NCBI GenBank assembly: GCA_032718475.1
Contig: JAUCBJ010002660.1
Coordinates: 1 to 64,000, forward strand
Direction of reading: 5' to 3'
From: Nemertoderma westbladi
Taxonomy: Eukaryota > Xenacoelomorpha > Nemertodermatida > Nemertodermatidae
DNA: 64,000 nucleotides
The position numbers were made by a program, and so were the translations under genes. This document shows, one piece after another, positions 11,470 to 21,892 of this stretch. The notes beneath the pieces were generated by a model, which did not search any database, was not told where the DNA came from, and saw only the letters and a list, made by a program, of their open reading frames with translations. Position 1 is the first letter of the stretch, and every line of letters starts with the position of its first letter.

Positions 11470-14022
11470 TTAGGTAGAGTTAGCTAGACGCGGAATTACA
11501 TCGTCTACCGAACTGCTACTGAGACGATCGTCTACGACTTCACCATCGTCTGTGTCCGTTACCTTACTGTCCACCACCGTGTCCACCACGGTGTCCGCTA
11601 CCTTACTGCTGTCTATTAGCGGACCGTTAGCCAGCTGTACAGCTGGGAAGGTTTCCGGAGTGGAGTTGGGCTGGAGGACAGGAGAATGCGTCGGTACTGG
11701 GTCCGGAGTGGAGTTGGGCTGGAGGACAGGAGAATGCGTCGGTACTGGGTCCGGAGTGGAGTTGGGCTGGAGGACAGGAGAATGCGTCGGTACTGGGTCC
11801 GGAGTGGAGTTGGGCTGGAGGACAGGAGAATGGGTCGGTACTGGGTCCGGAGTGGAGTTGGGCTGGAGGACAGGAGAATGCGTCGGTACTGGGTCCGGAG
11901 TGGAGTTGGGCTGGAGGACAGGAGAATGGGTCGGTACTGGGTCCGGAGTGGAGTTGGGCTGGAGTACAGGAGAATGCGTCGGTACTGGGTCCGGAGTGGA
12001 GTTGGGCTGGAGGACAGGAGAATGCGTCGGTACTGGGTCCGGAGTGGAGTTGGGCTGGAGGACAGGAGAATGCGTCGGTACTGGGTCCGGAGTGGAGTTG
12101 GGCTGGAGGACAGGAGAATGCGTCGGTACTGGGTCCGGAGTGGAGTTGGGCTGGAGGACAGGAGAATGAGTCGGTACTGGGTCCGGAGTGGAGTTGGGCT
12201 GGAGGACAGGAGAATGCGTCGGTACTGGGTCCGGAGTGGAGTTGGGCGGGAGGACAGGAGAATGCGTCGGTATTGGGTCAGAATTGGTTGAATCAAGGCA
12301 AGTTGGTGAATCAGAAGAGTTGGAAGAGGAAGTTGTAGACGACGGCTCAACCGCGGTTGAACTGTCTCCACTTCCGAGATTGTTTGACTCAGACGCCCCT
12401 AGCGGAGACTGCTGAACTGAGGCCTCGTCGACGCCGCTAGGGGAGGTCAACTCGAGGTTGACGCCCCCTATCGGGTAGAGCCCGCCGCCCGGAGGGGGGA
12501 GGGGGAACTCGGGGGAGGTCGGGGAGACCAGGTTGTTAGCTAGCAACGTAGGGCCCCCTACGGGGTGTAGGGGCAGGTTCCCCGGGTCCAACCTCATCTG
12601 ATCTGCGGCCTTCCTCCTGGCCTCCTGCTCGCTAACAATCTCGGTGTTCCGCCGACAGTACAACCCGATCTGTTTGTACAGACTCTCGTACATGTCGCGG
12701 TAACCGGCGAGCGACTCCCTCCGTGTGGTCCGGTCCACGTCGAGTCGCGTCAGCGAGTAGTTGTACTTGTGGGCCAACGACAGGGCCATCAGACCGGCCA
12801 CTTTGAGGCAGTTCTCCCTGAGGTCTATGCGGACCACCTTGTTGTTGTCGGCGAGGTACTCGGCGATGGCGATGGCCCCGAGGTCTGTGATCTTGGTCGC
12901 CACCAGCCCGAGTCTCAGGATGTTCATGTTGCGTAGGAGACTCATTTTGAGGATGAGGACGCCCTCGTTCCCGATGTTGTTGTGTCCGAGGTTTAGCGTC
13001 TCGAGCGTGGCGTTAACCTCCAATGTCTCCGCGAGATGGGCCATCCCGATGTGGGTGACGAGGTTGTTCCACAACACGAGAGTGGCGAGGCCGTGCCCGA
13101 AGCACTGCTCCTTGAGGCCCTCGCTGACGTGGTACAAGCCGACGTCCTGAATGTGGTTGTTACGGAGGTCCAAGAGGATCAGTTTAGTGTTGCATCGCAA
13201 CATGTTGCCGATGTGCAGTGCGTCAGAAGGGATCAGTCGGTTGTCCGCTAAGTATAACTCCGCCAGGGTGAAGTTATTCTTGAGCGCGGCCATTAGGATG
13301 AGGATGTTACGCCCGGATAGATTGCAGTTCTCAAGATGAAGTATCTGCAGATTGGATCCGAGTTTAAGCGCGCGACTCAGCAATGTGGTGGCCTGCTCGG
13401 AAAGCGGGTTGTTTCTCGCGTCTAGTGAGTCCAAACAGTGACATTTCCGCAGCATATTGGAGCAGGCGAGCCACGACCTGGCAAACATACGGGGGTTGCT
13501 TGCGATGTTGAGTTTAATAGTCGTTTCGTAGAATTCTAACATCTCGAACAACGCGATCGCGTTCTCGTCTTCTAAGCCGGAATTATCCATCTCCAAGTAA
13601 TTGAGACGAACGCGACGGAATATTTCCTCCAGAGCCTCCACGCTTTTTACATCGAGTTTCTCCCCTTTGAGACTGAGTCCCGGTATCCGTTTACTGAAGT
13701 CGCTCGTGTGCTCCAACTGGGCGACCACCTTGGCAACCGGTTTCACTTTCCATTCCTCGCAGACCGACTTGTAGGCCGCGGTTACCTCCGCCGCCGACGT
13801 GCATTCCGACGCCGGCCACGCAGACCGCGGGTGAGAGTAACCACTGACGATCGCGTCTGCCTCCGGGAATGTTACCGTTTTCTTTCGTTTACCTCCGGTT
13901 TCCTTGGCTTCCGAAGAAATATTATCACCGGTATTCTCCTCCATTTTGGTTTCCCCTGTTTGGGGTACCGGTACCGGTATTGTTTCGCAAATTATATTAT
14001 TTCCAGCTGTTGCTAAATCCAT
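11470..14022 (-). CDS. PPP1R37: Protein phosphatase 1 regulatory subunit 37 (leucine-rich repeat PP1 inhibitor)
   Basis: An 850-codon uninterrupted frame. The start is fixed by an in-frame TAA immediately before the ATG. Residues 48-52 (KTVTF, within KRKKTVTFPEADAIVSGYS) form an RVxF-type docking motif for protein phosphatase 1 and match the N-terminus of the PPP1R37 family. Residues of roughly 105-460 are ribonuclease-inhibitor-type leucine-rich repeats (LHLENCNLS, LYLADNRL, LDLRNNHIQ, LNLGHNNIG, IDLRENCLK). The family binds and inhibits PP1 in the cytoplasm or nucleus. The C-terminal third is low-complexity, rich in P, S and T, and includes thirteen copies of a 16-residue repeat at about 581-789. 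Vertebrate orthologues are spread over many exons; here no intron is seen, which may mean lineage intron loss or a retrocopy. Family assignment is firm; expression cannot be judged. Confidence 0.93.
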   Translation of the reverse strand: MDLATAGNNIICETIPVPVPQTGETKMEENTGDNISSEAKETGGKRKKTVTFPEADAIVSGYSHPRSAWPASECTSAAEVTAAYKSVCEEWKVKPVAKVVAQLEHTSDFSKRIPGLSLKGEKLDVKSVEALEEIFRRVRLNYLEMDNSGLEDENAIALFEMLEFYETTIKLNIASNPRMFARSWLACSNMLRKCHCLDSLDARNNPLSEQATTLLSRALKLGSNLQILHLENCNLSGRNILILMAALKNNFTLAELYLADNRLIPSDALHIGNMLRCNTKLILLDLRNNHIQDVGLYHVSEGLKEQCFGHGLATLVLWNNLVTHIGMAHLAETLEVNATLETLNLGHNNIGNEGVLILKMSLLRNMNILRLGLVATKITDLGAIAIAEYLADNNKVVRIDLRENCLKVAGLMALSLAHKYNYSLTRLDVDRTTRRESLAGYRDMYESLYKQIGLYCRRNTEIVSEQEARRKAADQMRLDPGNLPLHPVGGPTLLANNLVSPTSPEFPLPPPGGGLYPIGGVNLELTSPSGVDEASVQQSPLGASESNNLGSGDSSTAVEPSSTTSSSNSSDSPTCLDSTNSDPIPTHSPVLPPNSTPDPVPTHSPVLQPNSTPDPVPTHSPVLQPNSTPDPVPTHSPVLQPNSTPDPVPTHSPVLQPNSTPDPVPTHSPVLQPNSTPDPVPTHSPVLQPNSTPDPVPTHSPVLQPNSTPDPVPTHSPVLQPNSTPDPVPTHSPVLQPNSTPDPVPTHSPVLQPNSTPDPVPTHSPVLQPNSTPDPVPTHSPVLQPNSTPETFPAVQLANGPLIDSSKVADTVVDTVVDSKVTDTDDGEVVDDRLSSSSVDDVIPRLANST
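11657..12280 (-). repeat. 48-bp coding minisatellite in PPP1R37 (13 copies of a 16-aa unit)
   Basis: Thirteen tandem 48-bp units encode DPVPTHSPVLQPNSTP. Because 48 is a multiple of three, the frame is preserved and all other frames are also open. Each unit offers one SP and one TP site for proline-directed kinases. In the twelve C-terminal-most units the four base differences I can see (two ACG to ACC, one ACG to ACT, one GTC to GTA) are all silent. Only the N-terminal-most unit has amino acid changes (V to I, Q to P). Confidence 0.95.
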
Positions 14023-14400
14023 TTAGGATCCTACTTAAATTTATAAAATTATATGATGAGAGCATTTGTAAAATCTGAAAATTGCATATCTTCCATCATC
14101 AATCAAGCAATCAGACTTTCAGAATCTGAACTGAACTAAGCCCTATCAGTATAATTATTTTATTTTTATGTGAATTCCGCATGTACGGCAGTACGGTACG
14201 GTACTAAAGTTTGTAACACAACAGTGAAGTATTTTATTTATTTATTTATCTATTTGTAGGCCTATGTTTACTCTATTGACTGCTTGATGAGGATGCCAAT
14301 GGCAGAATGGCATACCAAATAATATACCATGACCCGTAATATAATGTCATGTTCTGATGACATGGACGTCGAACGTTTAAGCAAGATACTAAATTGTATG
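14023..14400. other. Upstream flank of PPP1R37
   Basis: AT-rich sequence that should hold the PPP1R37 promoter. I cannot point to a convincing core promoter element. A TTTA microsatellite lies at about 14233-14250. Confidence 0.35.
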
Positions 14401-14988
14401 GTAGCTAGTGTTTTTGTTTTAGGTAGGTTTAGCTAGTAATTTCGACACTGGTTCCGACATCCTACTTCCCTCTATAATTATTTTGTAGTAGCTAGTTCTT
14501 ATTACTATTTGTATAGAAAATGATCCAGAACATGTTACCGTAGCTATTAATTTTTTTAAAAAGTTATGTTCTAGAACAAATATTTTTTGTTCTAGAACAT
14601 TTTTTATAAAAAAATCTGGATTCTATTTAAAACGCATGGAATCATTCTAAAACGTGTTTAAAATCAATAAAAAAATTGTGAAAAAAAAATATTGTAAATA
14701 AAATTTTTTGAAAAAAATTTTGAATTTTTTTTTTGATTTTAAGCACGTTGTAAAACGATTTCATGCGTTTTATAATAGAATCTATATTTTTTTCTAAAAA
14801 ATGTTCTAGAACCAAAAACATTCGTTCTAGAACTGCTTTTTTCTTAAAATGAATAGCTAACATGTTCTGGAACATTTTCTATACAAATAGTAATAAAAAC
14901 TACCTACTACAAAATATTTATAGAGGGAAGTAGGATGTCGGAACCAGTGTTGAAATTACTAGCTAAACCTACCTAAAACACTAGCTAC
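14401..14988. mobile_element. Foldback (long inverted repeat) element with TTCTAGAA palindromes
   Basis: The sequence from 14401 reads GTAGCTAGTG and that at 14979-14988 is its reverse complement. The imperfect inverted match continues inward for the whole element (for example GACATCCTACTTCCCTCTAT against ATAGAGGGAAGTAGGATGTC), so the 588 bp is one long imperfect palindrome. The perfect palindrome GTTCTAGAAC occurs four times (14568, 14589, 14803, 14824). No target duplication was found and there is no coding capacity. It looks like a MITE or foldback element. Confidence 0.8.
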
Positions 14989-15045
14989 ACCCAGCCACCG
15001 GCTATGAAAAGGGCCCGATTCCCTCAGTTTTCTGGTAGGTGCTAA

Positions 15046-16020
15046 AATGAATAACGATCAACAATGACCAACACCGAGCAACAAATGAGCAACAATGAGC
15101 AACAACGAGTAACAATGACCAACAACGAGCAACAACGAGCAACAGTGAGCAACAATGACAAACATTGAGCAACAACGAGCAACAAAGAGCAACAATGAGC
15201 AACAACGAGCAACAATTACCAACACCGAGCAACAATTGAGCAACAACGAGTAACCATAACCAACAATGAGCTACATCGAGCAAAAATGAGCAACAACGAG
15301 CAACAAAGAGCAACATTGAGTAACAACGAGCAGTAATGAAGTACAACAACGAGCAACAATTAGCAACAACGAGCAACAATGACCAACAACGAGCAGTAAT
15401 GAAGTACAACAACGAGCAATAGTGAGCAACAACGAGCAACAACGAGCAACAGTGAGCAACAACGAGCAACAAAGAGCAACAGTGAGCAACAATGACAAAC
15501 ATTGAGCAACAACGAGCAACAAAGAGCAACAATGAGCAACAACGAGCAACAAAGAGCAACAATGAGCAACAACGAGCAACAATTACCAACACCGAGCAAC
15601 AATTGAGCAACAACGAGTAACCATAACCAACAATGAGCTACATCGAGCAAAAATGAGCAACAACGAGCAACAAAGAGCAACATTGAGTAACAACGAGCAG
15701 TAATGAAGTACAACAACGAGCAACAATTAGCAACAACGAGCAACAATGACCAACAACGAGCAGTAATGAAGTACAACAACGAGCAATAGTGAGCAACAAC
15801 GAGCCACAATGACCAACAATAAACAACAGCGAGAAACAATGAGCAACAAAGAGCAAAAATAAAGTAAAACAACGAGCAACAATGAGCAACAACGAGCAAG
15901 AATGAGCGCAACAACAAGCAATAATGAGCGCAACAACGAGCAACAATGAGCAACAAAGAGCAATAATGAGCAACAACGAGCAAGAAAGAGCAATAATAAA
16001 GTACAACAACGAGCAACAAT
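15046..16020. repeat. 10-bp tandem array (GAGCAACAAC type) with an internal duplication
   Basis: Decamers such as GAGCAACAAC and GAGCAACAAT run continuously, with variants TACC, GTACAA and CAGTAATG. A segment of about 300 bp starting near 15141 recurs from about 15478, offset by 337 and then 367 bp, showing segmental duplication inside the array. The minus-strand open frames of 60-268 codons (leucine, valine and cysteine rich) are simple-repeat by-products. Confidence 0.95.
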
Positions 16021-16406
16021 GAATGGTTGAATAATTGGTTGCCTGGTAACGTCATCATGGTTACCATTCCATGAATATAAAGTCGATTATTAGTTACATA
16101 TTTGCCCGTAAAATTTTTAGAAATATTCGAGCTTGCTACTGTATAACCATGTGACCAGTTTTCCAAAACCTAGTCCTCCAAAATCAAACTCAGTCTACTT
16201 TGCCTTGTAGTGCAGTCCTTCATTATTTACATGTTCAGTTCACCATCACACTTTAACTAACTAATTCAAAAAACCAATTATATTTCTTGGAATTATTTAC
16301 CAAAGTCGTTGAATCAATTCATTGACTCTTTCTATGGGAACTCCTTTGGGTTGAGCCAGTGGACGTGGGATACCCACAGTGGCATTGCGCTTCAATAAGT
16401 TGACTC
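16021..16406. other. Spacer between two minisatellites
   Basis: Unique AT-rich sequence of about 385 bp separating the 10-bp and 21-bp arrays. I see no gene. Confidence 0.5.
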
Positions 16407-17320
16407 CACACAGCCACATATCCTTCCCACAGCCACATATCCTCCCCACACAGCCACATATCCTCTCCACACAGCCACATATCCTCCCCACACAGCCACA
16501 TATCCTCCCCACACAGCCACATATCTTCCCCACTGTCACATATCCTCCCCACACAGCCACATATCTTCCCCAGTCACATATCTTCCCCACACAGCCACAT
16601 ATCCTCCCACACAGCCACATATCCTCCCCACACAGCCACATATCTTCCCCACAGTCACATATTTTCCCCACACTGCCACATATCTTCCCCACACAGCCAC
16701 ATATCCTCCCCACACAACCACATCCTCCCCACACAGCCACATATCCTCCCCACACAGCCACATATCTTCCCCACAGTCACATCCTCCCCACACAGCCACA
16801 TATCCTCTCCACACAGCCACATATCCTCCCCACACAGCCACATATCCTCTCCACACAGCCACATATCCTCCCCACACAGCCACATATCCTCCCCACACAG
16901 CCAAATATCTTCCCCACAGTCACATATCCTCCCCACACAGCCACATATCTTCCCCACAGTCACATATCTTCCCCACACAGCCACATATCCTCCCACACAG
17001 CCACATATCCTCCCCACACAGCCACATATCTTCCCCACAGTCACATATCTTCCCCACACTGCCACATATCTTCCCCACACAGCCACATATCCTCCCCACA
17101 CAGCCACATCCTCCCCACACAGCCACATATCCTCCCCACACAGCCACATATCTTCCCCACAGTCACATCCTCCCCATACAGCCACATATCTTCCCCACAG
17201 CCACATATCCTCCCCACACAGCCACAAATCCTCTCTACACAACCACATATCCTCCCCACACAGCCACTATCCTCCCCACAGCCACATATCCTCCACACAG
17301 CCACAAATCCTCCCCACAGC
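16407..17320. repeat. 21-bp minisatellite, about 43 copies
   Basis: Unit CACACAGCCACATATCCTCC plus one base, with frequent variants that drop or change two to three bases (TCTTCCCCACAGTCACATA). The plus strand is almost free of G, while the minus strand carries a GGGG run per unit, so the array is strongly strand-asymmetric. Open frames on both strands reflect the 21-bp period. Confidence 0.95.
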
Positions 17321-18340
17321 CCACCGTCACCTGAACTAAAACACGACCTCCGATATCCTCATCCAAGTTGAAGCCGTAAAACGTGTCTTCCAGTTCCATT
17401 GGCTTTGTATATTCCTAATCGACTGAATTGAGATTCTATAGAGTCCGTAATAAGTATAAAATCTTTCCTAGTGTATTTTGCCCACATGTAAATGCGAACA
17501 AACTGAAATTCCCGCCAATATCTAAGCATAAGTAATAGGAAATAACACTATTATATTATAAGCTTTTCTAAGGAAAAACACCCTACCTTTAAAATGTAAG
17601 GTAAACTGAATAAAAGTGTTACTAAGGCAAAATACCCTATGTATGTACCAGATTTTAGATGTAGGGTATATATTGCCTTTAAATGACAGGGCTGAGGATC
17701 AAGCAGAGGGTGTTTTAAACTCGCAAAAAATGACTTTCTTGCATATAAACCATGGTATTTCTTGGTTTCATTTGAAAGATTAAATTAGGATCCTTAAATT
17801 AGGCCGGTCTGTACAATAAAAACAATTGCAAAAATTTTGAGATCTAGGGCATTCTGCGGCAGTATAGACTGTGACTAATTTTCGTCTAGATTGTGTCTAG
17901 CCAGATTTTTACGGTAGATTTTTGTATATTATTTTTGGATTATTTTTCAAAATTACGAGGCTTACTTTGGTCCCTAACGGACCCAAAGCACCCCTCACCC
18001 GGTTTCTCTTTTTCCTCTTCCAAGAGGTATTTCATTGGTGTTACGCTCAGTACATTATTTTTACCAAAAGTAAGACAATAATACCTGGAAAATAGAAATC
18101 ACTGTGTTTTTGAACTATAGTGGAAAGGCTATTAAGTCCGTAAAGTCCAAACCATTCATTGTGTTTGTGTGTTTATGCGTTTCTATGCGTGTGTTTATGC
18201 GAGCTATTTTGAGGCAGTCATTATCACAGAGAAACCAAAACAATAATCGAGTTGTGTTCGCACTTGGAAAACTTTTATAGATATATTTTAAAGCCGTTTA
18301 GGAGCTTGCCGTGTCTTGGGCACGAGACATCGTTTACAAG
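17321..18340. other. Spacer without recognisable gene
   Basis: AT-rich sequence. I see no coding region, RNA gene or repeat family that I can name. Confidence 0.5.
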
Positions 18341-19147
18341 TACACCATGTCCTGGAATATAGTGTCGTAATTCAGTGACACGCCCCCCCCCCCCCCCCCC
18401 CCCCCTAATTTTTCTACAAATCTTAATGTGATAGCATGAAATTTGAAACAGAGATAGTTTCACCTCCCGACCACTGACTGGGTGAGCCAGAATTATTAAT
18501 TTTGCTTTCAATCTTTAGCTACAAGCGTATGAAAAAGGTGTCTCCGGTGATATTTCACCAGTTACACTCCAGTTATTCTTCAACCTTAGAGTGATTTGTT
18601 GGTACTGAAGGAAAGCTGGCCATGTGAGGATTCCAAATATGTAACATAATCTGAATTTGGTTGGGAAACTAGCCGAGATATGAGCGTTCAAAAGTTGCAT
18701 GGTTTTGCATCTGCATGAGGCTATTTTATTCTATTAAATAAAAATACCATATTCTAGAACATTTTGTTTATTTATGAATAGCTCCGTAATAGTATAATTA
18801 AAGAGGTATTCGAATGCCCATATCTCAGGTGTTTCCCAACCAAATTCAAATATTTTTACATATTTGGAATCCTTGCATGGGCAACTTTCTATTGGCACCA
18901 TCAAATCATTATAATGTTGAAAAATGATGGCACTGTGACCTGTGAAATATCACCGGAGACACCTTTTTCAAATACTTGTAGCTAAAGATAGAAAGCAAAA
19001 ATAAAAATTCTGGCTCACCCACGGAGGAGGAGGGAGGTGAAACTATCTGTTTCAAATTTCAGGCAATCTCATTAAGATTTGTAGAAAATTTTGGGGGGAG
19101 GGGGCCATGTACCTGAATAACGACACTATATTCCAGGACATGGTGTA
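18341..19147. mobile_element. Long-inverted-repeat element with TA ends
   Basis: The left end TACACCATGTCCTGG (18341) is matched by its reverse complement at 19133-19147. The inverted similarity extends about 350 bp inward on each side (for example GGTGTCTCCGGTGATATTTC against GAAATATCACCGGAGACACC), with a spacer near 18715-18800. A poly-C run of more than 25 bases in the left arm faces a G-rich tract in the right arm. Outermost TA dinucleotides would fit a Tc1/mariner-type TA duplication, but that is inference. A lone copy of the same terminus (CGACACTATATTCCAGGA) sits at 23806. Confidence 0.75.
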
Positions 19148-19998
19148 GTAAAGGTAGTACGATTGTATTCCATGGCTTAAGATTCGAGGTCGAGGTTGTT
19201 AAAAACATGGAGTGCACAATATAGAATCATTAATTTCAAGTTTCAAATGGGCTACATTCAAGTTATAGCCCACTCGAATAAACGCCCCCTTCCTCTTGTT
19301 TAAAAACAACTAGGAAATAAGCTGCTAATCCTATGTTATGACAATACCTATAATAAGTTTGGTGTATGTAGGCAGCCGATATGTTATTGATTTACGTAAA
19401 GGTATAAAAATAAATCAGTATTGGAGACAGGAGTGGGGGGGGGGGGGGGGCTTAACGCTAATCCCATCTCGGTTAATTAATCAATGTTCAATTATCAATT
19501 AAGAGATAGAAATGAGCAGGTTACAGTGGTATGTTATTCTAACCAAAACAATAAACGAAAGTCAATAGTTATTTTTGAGAGTAATCGGCTGTGATTTGCG
19601 CCGATTTTCCCCTGTAATGTGTTGTCTCCAGCTGATATTTAGGTCTCCCCTTAGTAGTCTTGTGTCAGTTATCACGTCTCAACCCCCATCCCCGCGTATA
19701 AAAGTAAAATCGGTATACAATAAATACACAATACATATAATATTTTATCAAAGTTAATAACAAACACAAATTAATTTTAAATAAAATATACTTTATTCCA
19801 AAATGTATCACATTAAACCAATACCATTACAGGTATAATGTGTGTCTACGCGTCTAATCTTAATTAACTGATGACTATGCCAAACAAATAAACATTGTTC
19901 AGTTATTTACTATCCAACCATTCCAAACACAATTAATTCATTATCCTTATGATATTTCCACAACAAGTGCCCTGGTAGTACATGGGCCAAGAATCCCA
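19148..19998. other. Spacer without recognisable gene
   Basis: AT-rich, with a poly-G run at about 19435-19450. No gene seen. Confidence 0.5.
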
Positions 19999-20637
19999 TT
20001 TTGGTAACCACCTGTAACTTATATTTTTGGGAAGACCTATTCAATCTTCTGGCCATTCATTTAGATATGATAACAAATCTGAATCGGAGTTGACTTGGTG
20101 TTATCACCGGTTGTCATGGAAATGCTAAAATAACAAACAGGCTGTAGTAGTCAAGAACTCAATATAAATTCTTCGCGTCTTCTGACAAAGATAGCTACTG
20201 GTCTTACAATTCTAAATGTGTCATAAAATTCTAGAACAATATCATTATTTAAAAACAAGTGCCACATTTTATTTAATATTGTTTTTATTTTTTAAACTTG
20301 TTTTGTTATAACGGTAATATTGATATATATTATAATGATGAAAAAGAAAAATATTTCACACATGGGTATATCTTTGGAACCATATTATATCACCGTTTTT
20401 TGACACATTTTATGACACATTTAGAATTGTAAGACCAGTAGCTATCTTTGTCAGAAGACGCGAATAATTTATATTGAGTTCTTGACTACTACAGCCTGTT
20501 TGTTATTTTAGCATTTCCATGACAACCGGTGATAACACCAAGTCAACTCCGATTCAGATTTGTTATCATATCAAAATGAATGGCCAGAAGATTGAATAGG
20601 TCTTCCCAAAAATATAAGTTACAGGTGATTACCAAAA
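19999..20637. mobile_element. Foldback element with 230-bp near-perfect inverted arms
   Basis: The left arm 19999-20228 and right arm 20408-20637 are reverse complements with only a few mismatches by eye. They start TTTTGGTAA and share, for example, GATAGCTACTGGTCTTACAA. The 179-bp spacer is AT-rich and non-coding. The high arm identity suggests a young insertion or arm-to-arm conversion. No target duplication is evident. Confidence 0.85.
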
Positions 20638-20855
20638 AGTATTCCCTATGCTGGCTGACCTATAGCTAGTTTCCATGGGTGCGGTCTCGTAATGTTACAA
20701 TTTTGGAATAAAATTATATTATCATACTGATTGATTTACCTGTGCTTATCCTCGTATCTTGATTAGTACTCAATCACTATGTTCGTCCATTTAACAAACC
20801 ATCAGCACAATGTAAAGTGTTACTTGATACACAATATTGTTAGTAAGTTTACCTA

Positions 20856-20861
20856 TTTATT
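20856..20861 (-). terminator. Candidate poly(A) signal of the ZDHHC24-like gene
   Basis: AATAAA on the minus strand, about 170 bp beyond the stop codon of the palmitoyltransferase gene. Position and motif fit, but there is no transcript evidence. Confidence 0.45.
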
Positions 20862-21031
20862 ACAATAAGAATTAAGAAACATGTATAAAATAATTATAAT
20901 ATAAGAAGAAAAAAACAGGTAATGATTATGGAACTGCATTGCTATTTGCTATTTCATCAGTTTAATTATTAGATGTAGGTAAATCCGGCTTTACTAAGCT
21001 CGTAAAAAACATTTAGTAGATGCAGAAATAA

Positions 21032-21892
21032 TTAAAGCGTCTTAATTCCACCGCAGAAACGTTCGGCAATAGTGTAGACAATTCCATCGGACGGCAATGG
21101 CGACCTAATAAAAGGGGACAACCACACGAGCTGCCAGCGAGAACCAAACATCTCCTCAATATTTAACCTCCAGCCCAAGTTATAAACGCGAATACAGTCG
21201 CGGCGTTCCTTGGCTGTCTGGCCATCCCGTAACTGCGGTAGTTGGATAGCCAACAGATATACGCAGAATAAAATAGTTAGCAGAACGAGGAGATTGGTGA
21301 ATCCGAGCAGGAGGTTACTGCCGGAAGCAAGACCGAACATCCAGGATAACAGAGGTAGAAGCATAGTGAACACAGTGCGAACGGAGAACCCACCCATATC
21401 CCCCCAAACGTAGTCCCAGTGTAGTACACTGGCGTAGATTGCGGCTATCAGCGTGTATATTAATAGCATCATAAAGTATCTGTGATTGTTGAGTCCGATG
21501 CAGCAACCGGAGAATAAACAGTGGTGGTCGCGTCGCACGATGCATACGTTACAGGATATGCAATGGTACGAGCGCGGCGGTCCGTTCTCCTGACAGTAGT
21601 AGCAGTAATGCCATCCAGGTTTCAGTACAAAAGGTAAGGCTAAGTGTTTAGTAGTGACATCAGTCGCGATTACTTTGTAGAAGTTCCCTAGGATGTTGAA
21701 TAAAATGAAACCTGCTGCTCCTATGTGCAGGTACACAATGTACTGGTACTCGCTATTGGGGTAAATTGAGGGCAATACAAATTTGATTTCGAAAAACGCG
21801 ACTGAGAAAACTCCGCATATAAATGTTAAGAACCCAAGTCTATCGCTCACTTGTCGACTCTGCATGAAGAAAAATAAGTTGGTTGATTTCAT
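21032..21892 (-). CDS. ZDHHC24: DHHC-type palmitoyltransferase, ZDHHC24-like
   Basis: A 286-codon frame from the first ATG; the preceding in-frame codons have only a TTG and then a stop. The cysteine-rich domain is present (YCYYCQ, PPRSYHCISCNVCIVRR), followed by the catalytic DHHC at residues 122-125 and then GCCIGLNNHRYF. The cysteine of DHHC forms the acyl intermediate that transfers palmitate to protein cysteines on Golgi or ER membranes. Hydrophobic segments at about 20-36 and 50-70 precede the domain, and several follow it (about 137-160, 170-190, 200-225). The C-terminal pattern W-LVWLSPF-SPLPSDGI is characteristic of the ZDHHC24 branch. Length is normal for that branch. No intron is visible, although vertebrate orthologues are split. 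Orthology is probable but was not tested by phylogeny. Confidence 0.88.
   Translation of the reverse strand: MKSTNLFFFMQSRQVSDRLGFLTFICGVFSVAFFEIKFVLPSIYPNSEYQYIVYLHIGAAGFILFNILGNFYKVIATDVTTKHLALPFVLKPGWHYCYYCQENGPPRSYHCISCNVCIVRRDHHCLFSGCCIGLNNHRYFMMLLIYTLIAAIYASVLHWDYVWGDMGGFSVRTVFTMLLPLLSWMFGLASGSNLLLGFTNLLVLLTILFCVYLLAIQLPQLRDGQTAKERRDCIRVYNLGWRLNIEEMFGSRWQLVWLSPFIRSPLPSDGIVYTIAERFCGGIKTL

Noticed and set aside
11552-12371. Open frames of about 200-250 codons on both strands over the PPP1R37 repeat
   Set aside because: A 48-bp period keeps every frame open; only the minus-strand frame continuous with the leucine-rich repeats is a real gene.
15002-16166. Leucine/cysteine-rich minus-strand frames that look membrane-like
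   Set aside because: They are translations of the GAGCAACAAC decamer array, not protein genes.
16297-17371. Proline/histidine-rich and glycine/cysteine-rich frames up to 330 codons
   Set aside because: Products of the 21-bp array with a period divisible by three.
19868-19880. CTGATGA motif as a hammerhead ribozyme core
   Set aside because: The following GAAA and the required stems are not found nearby.
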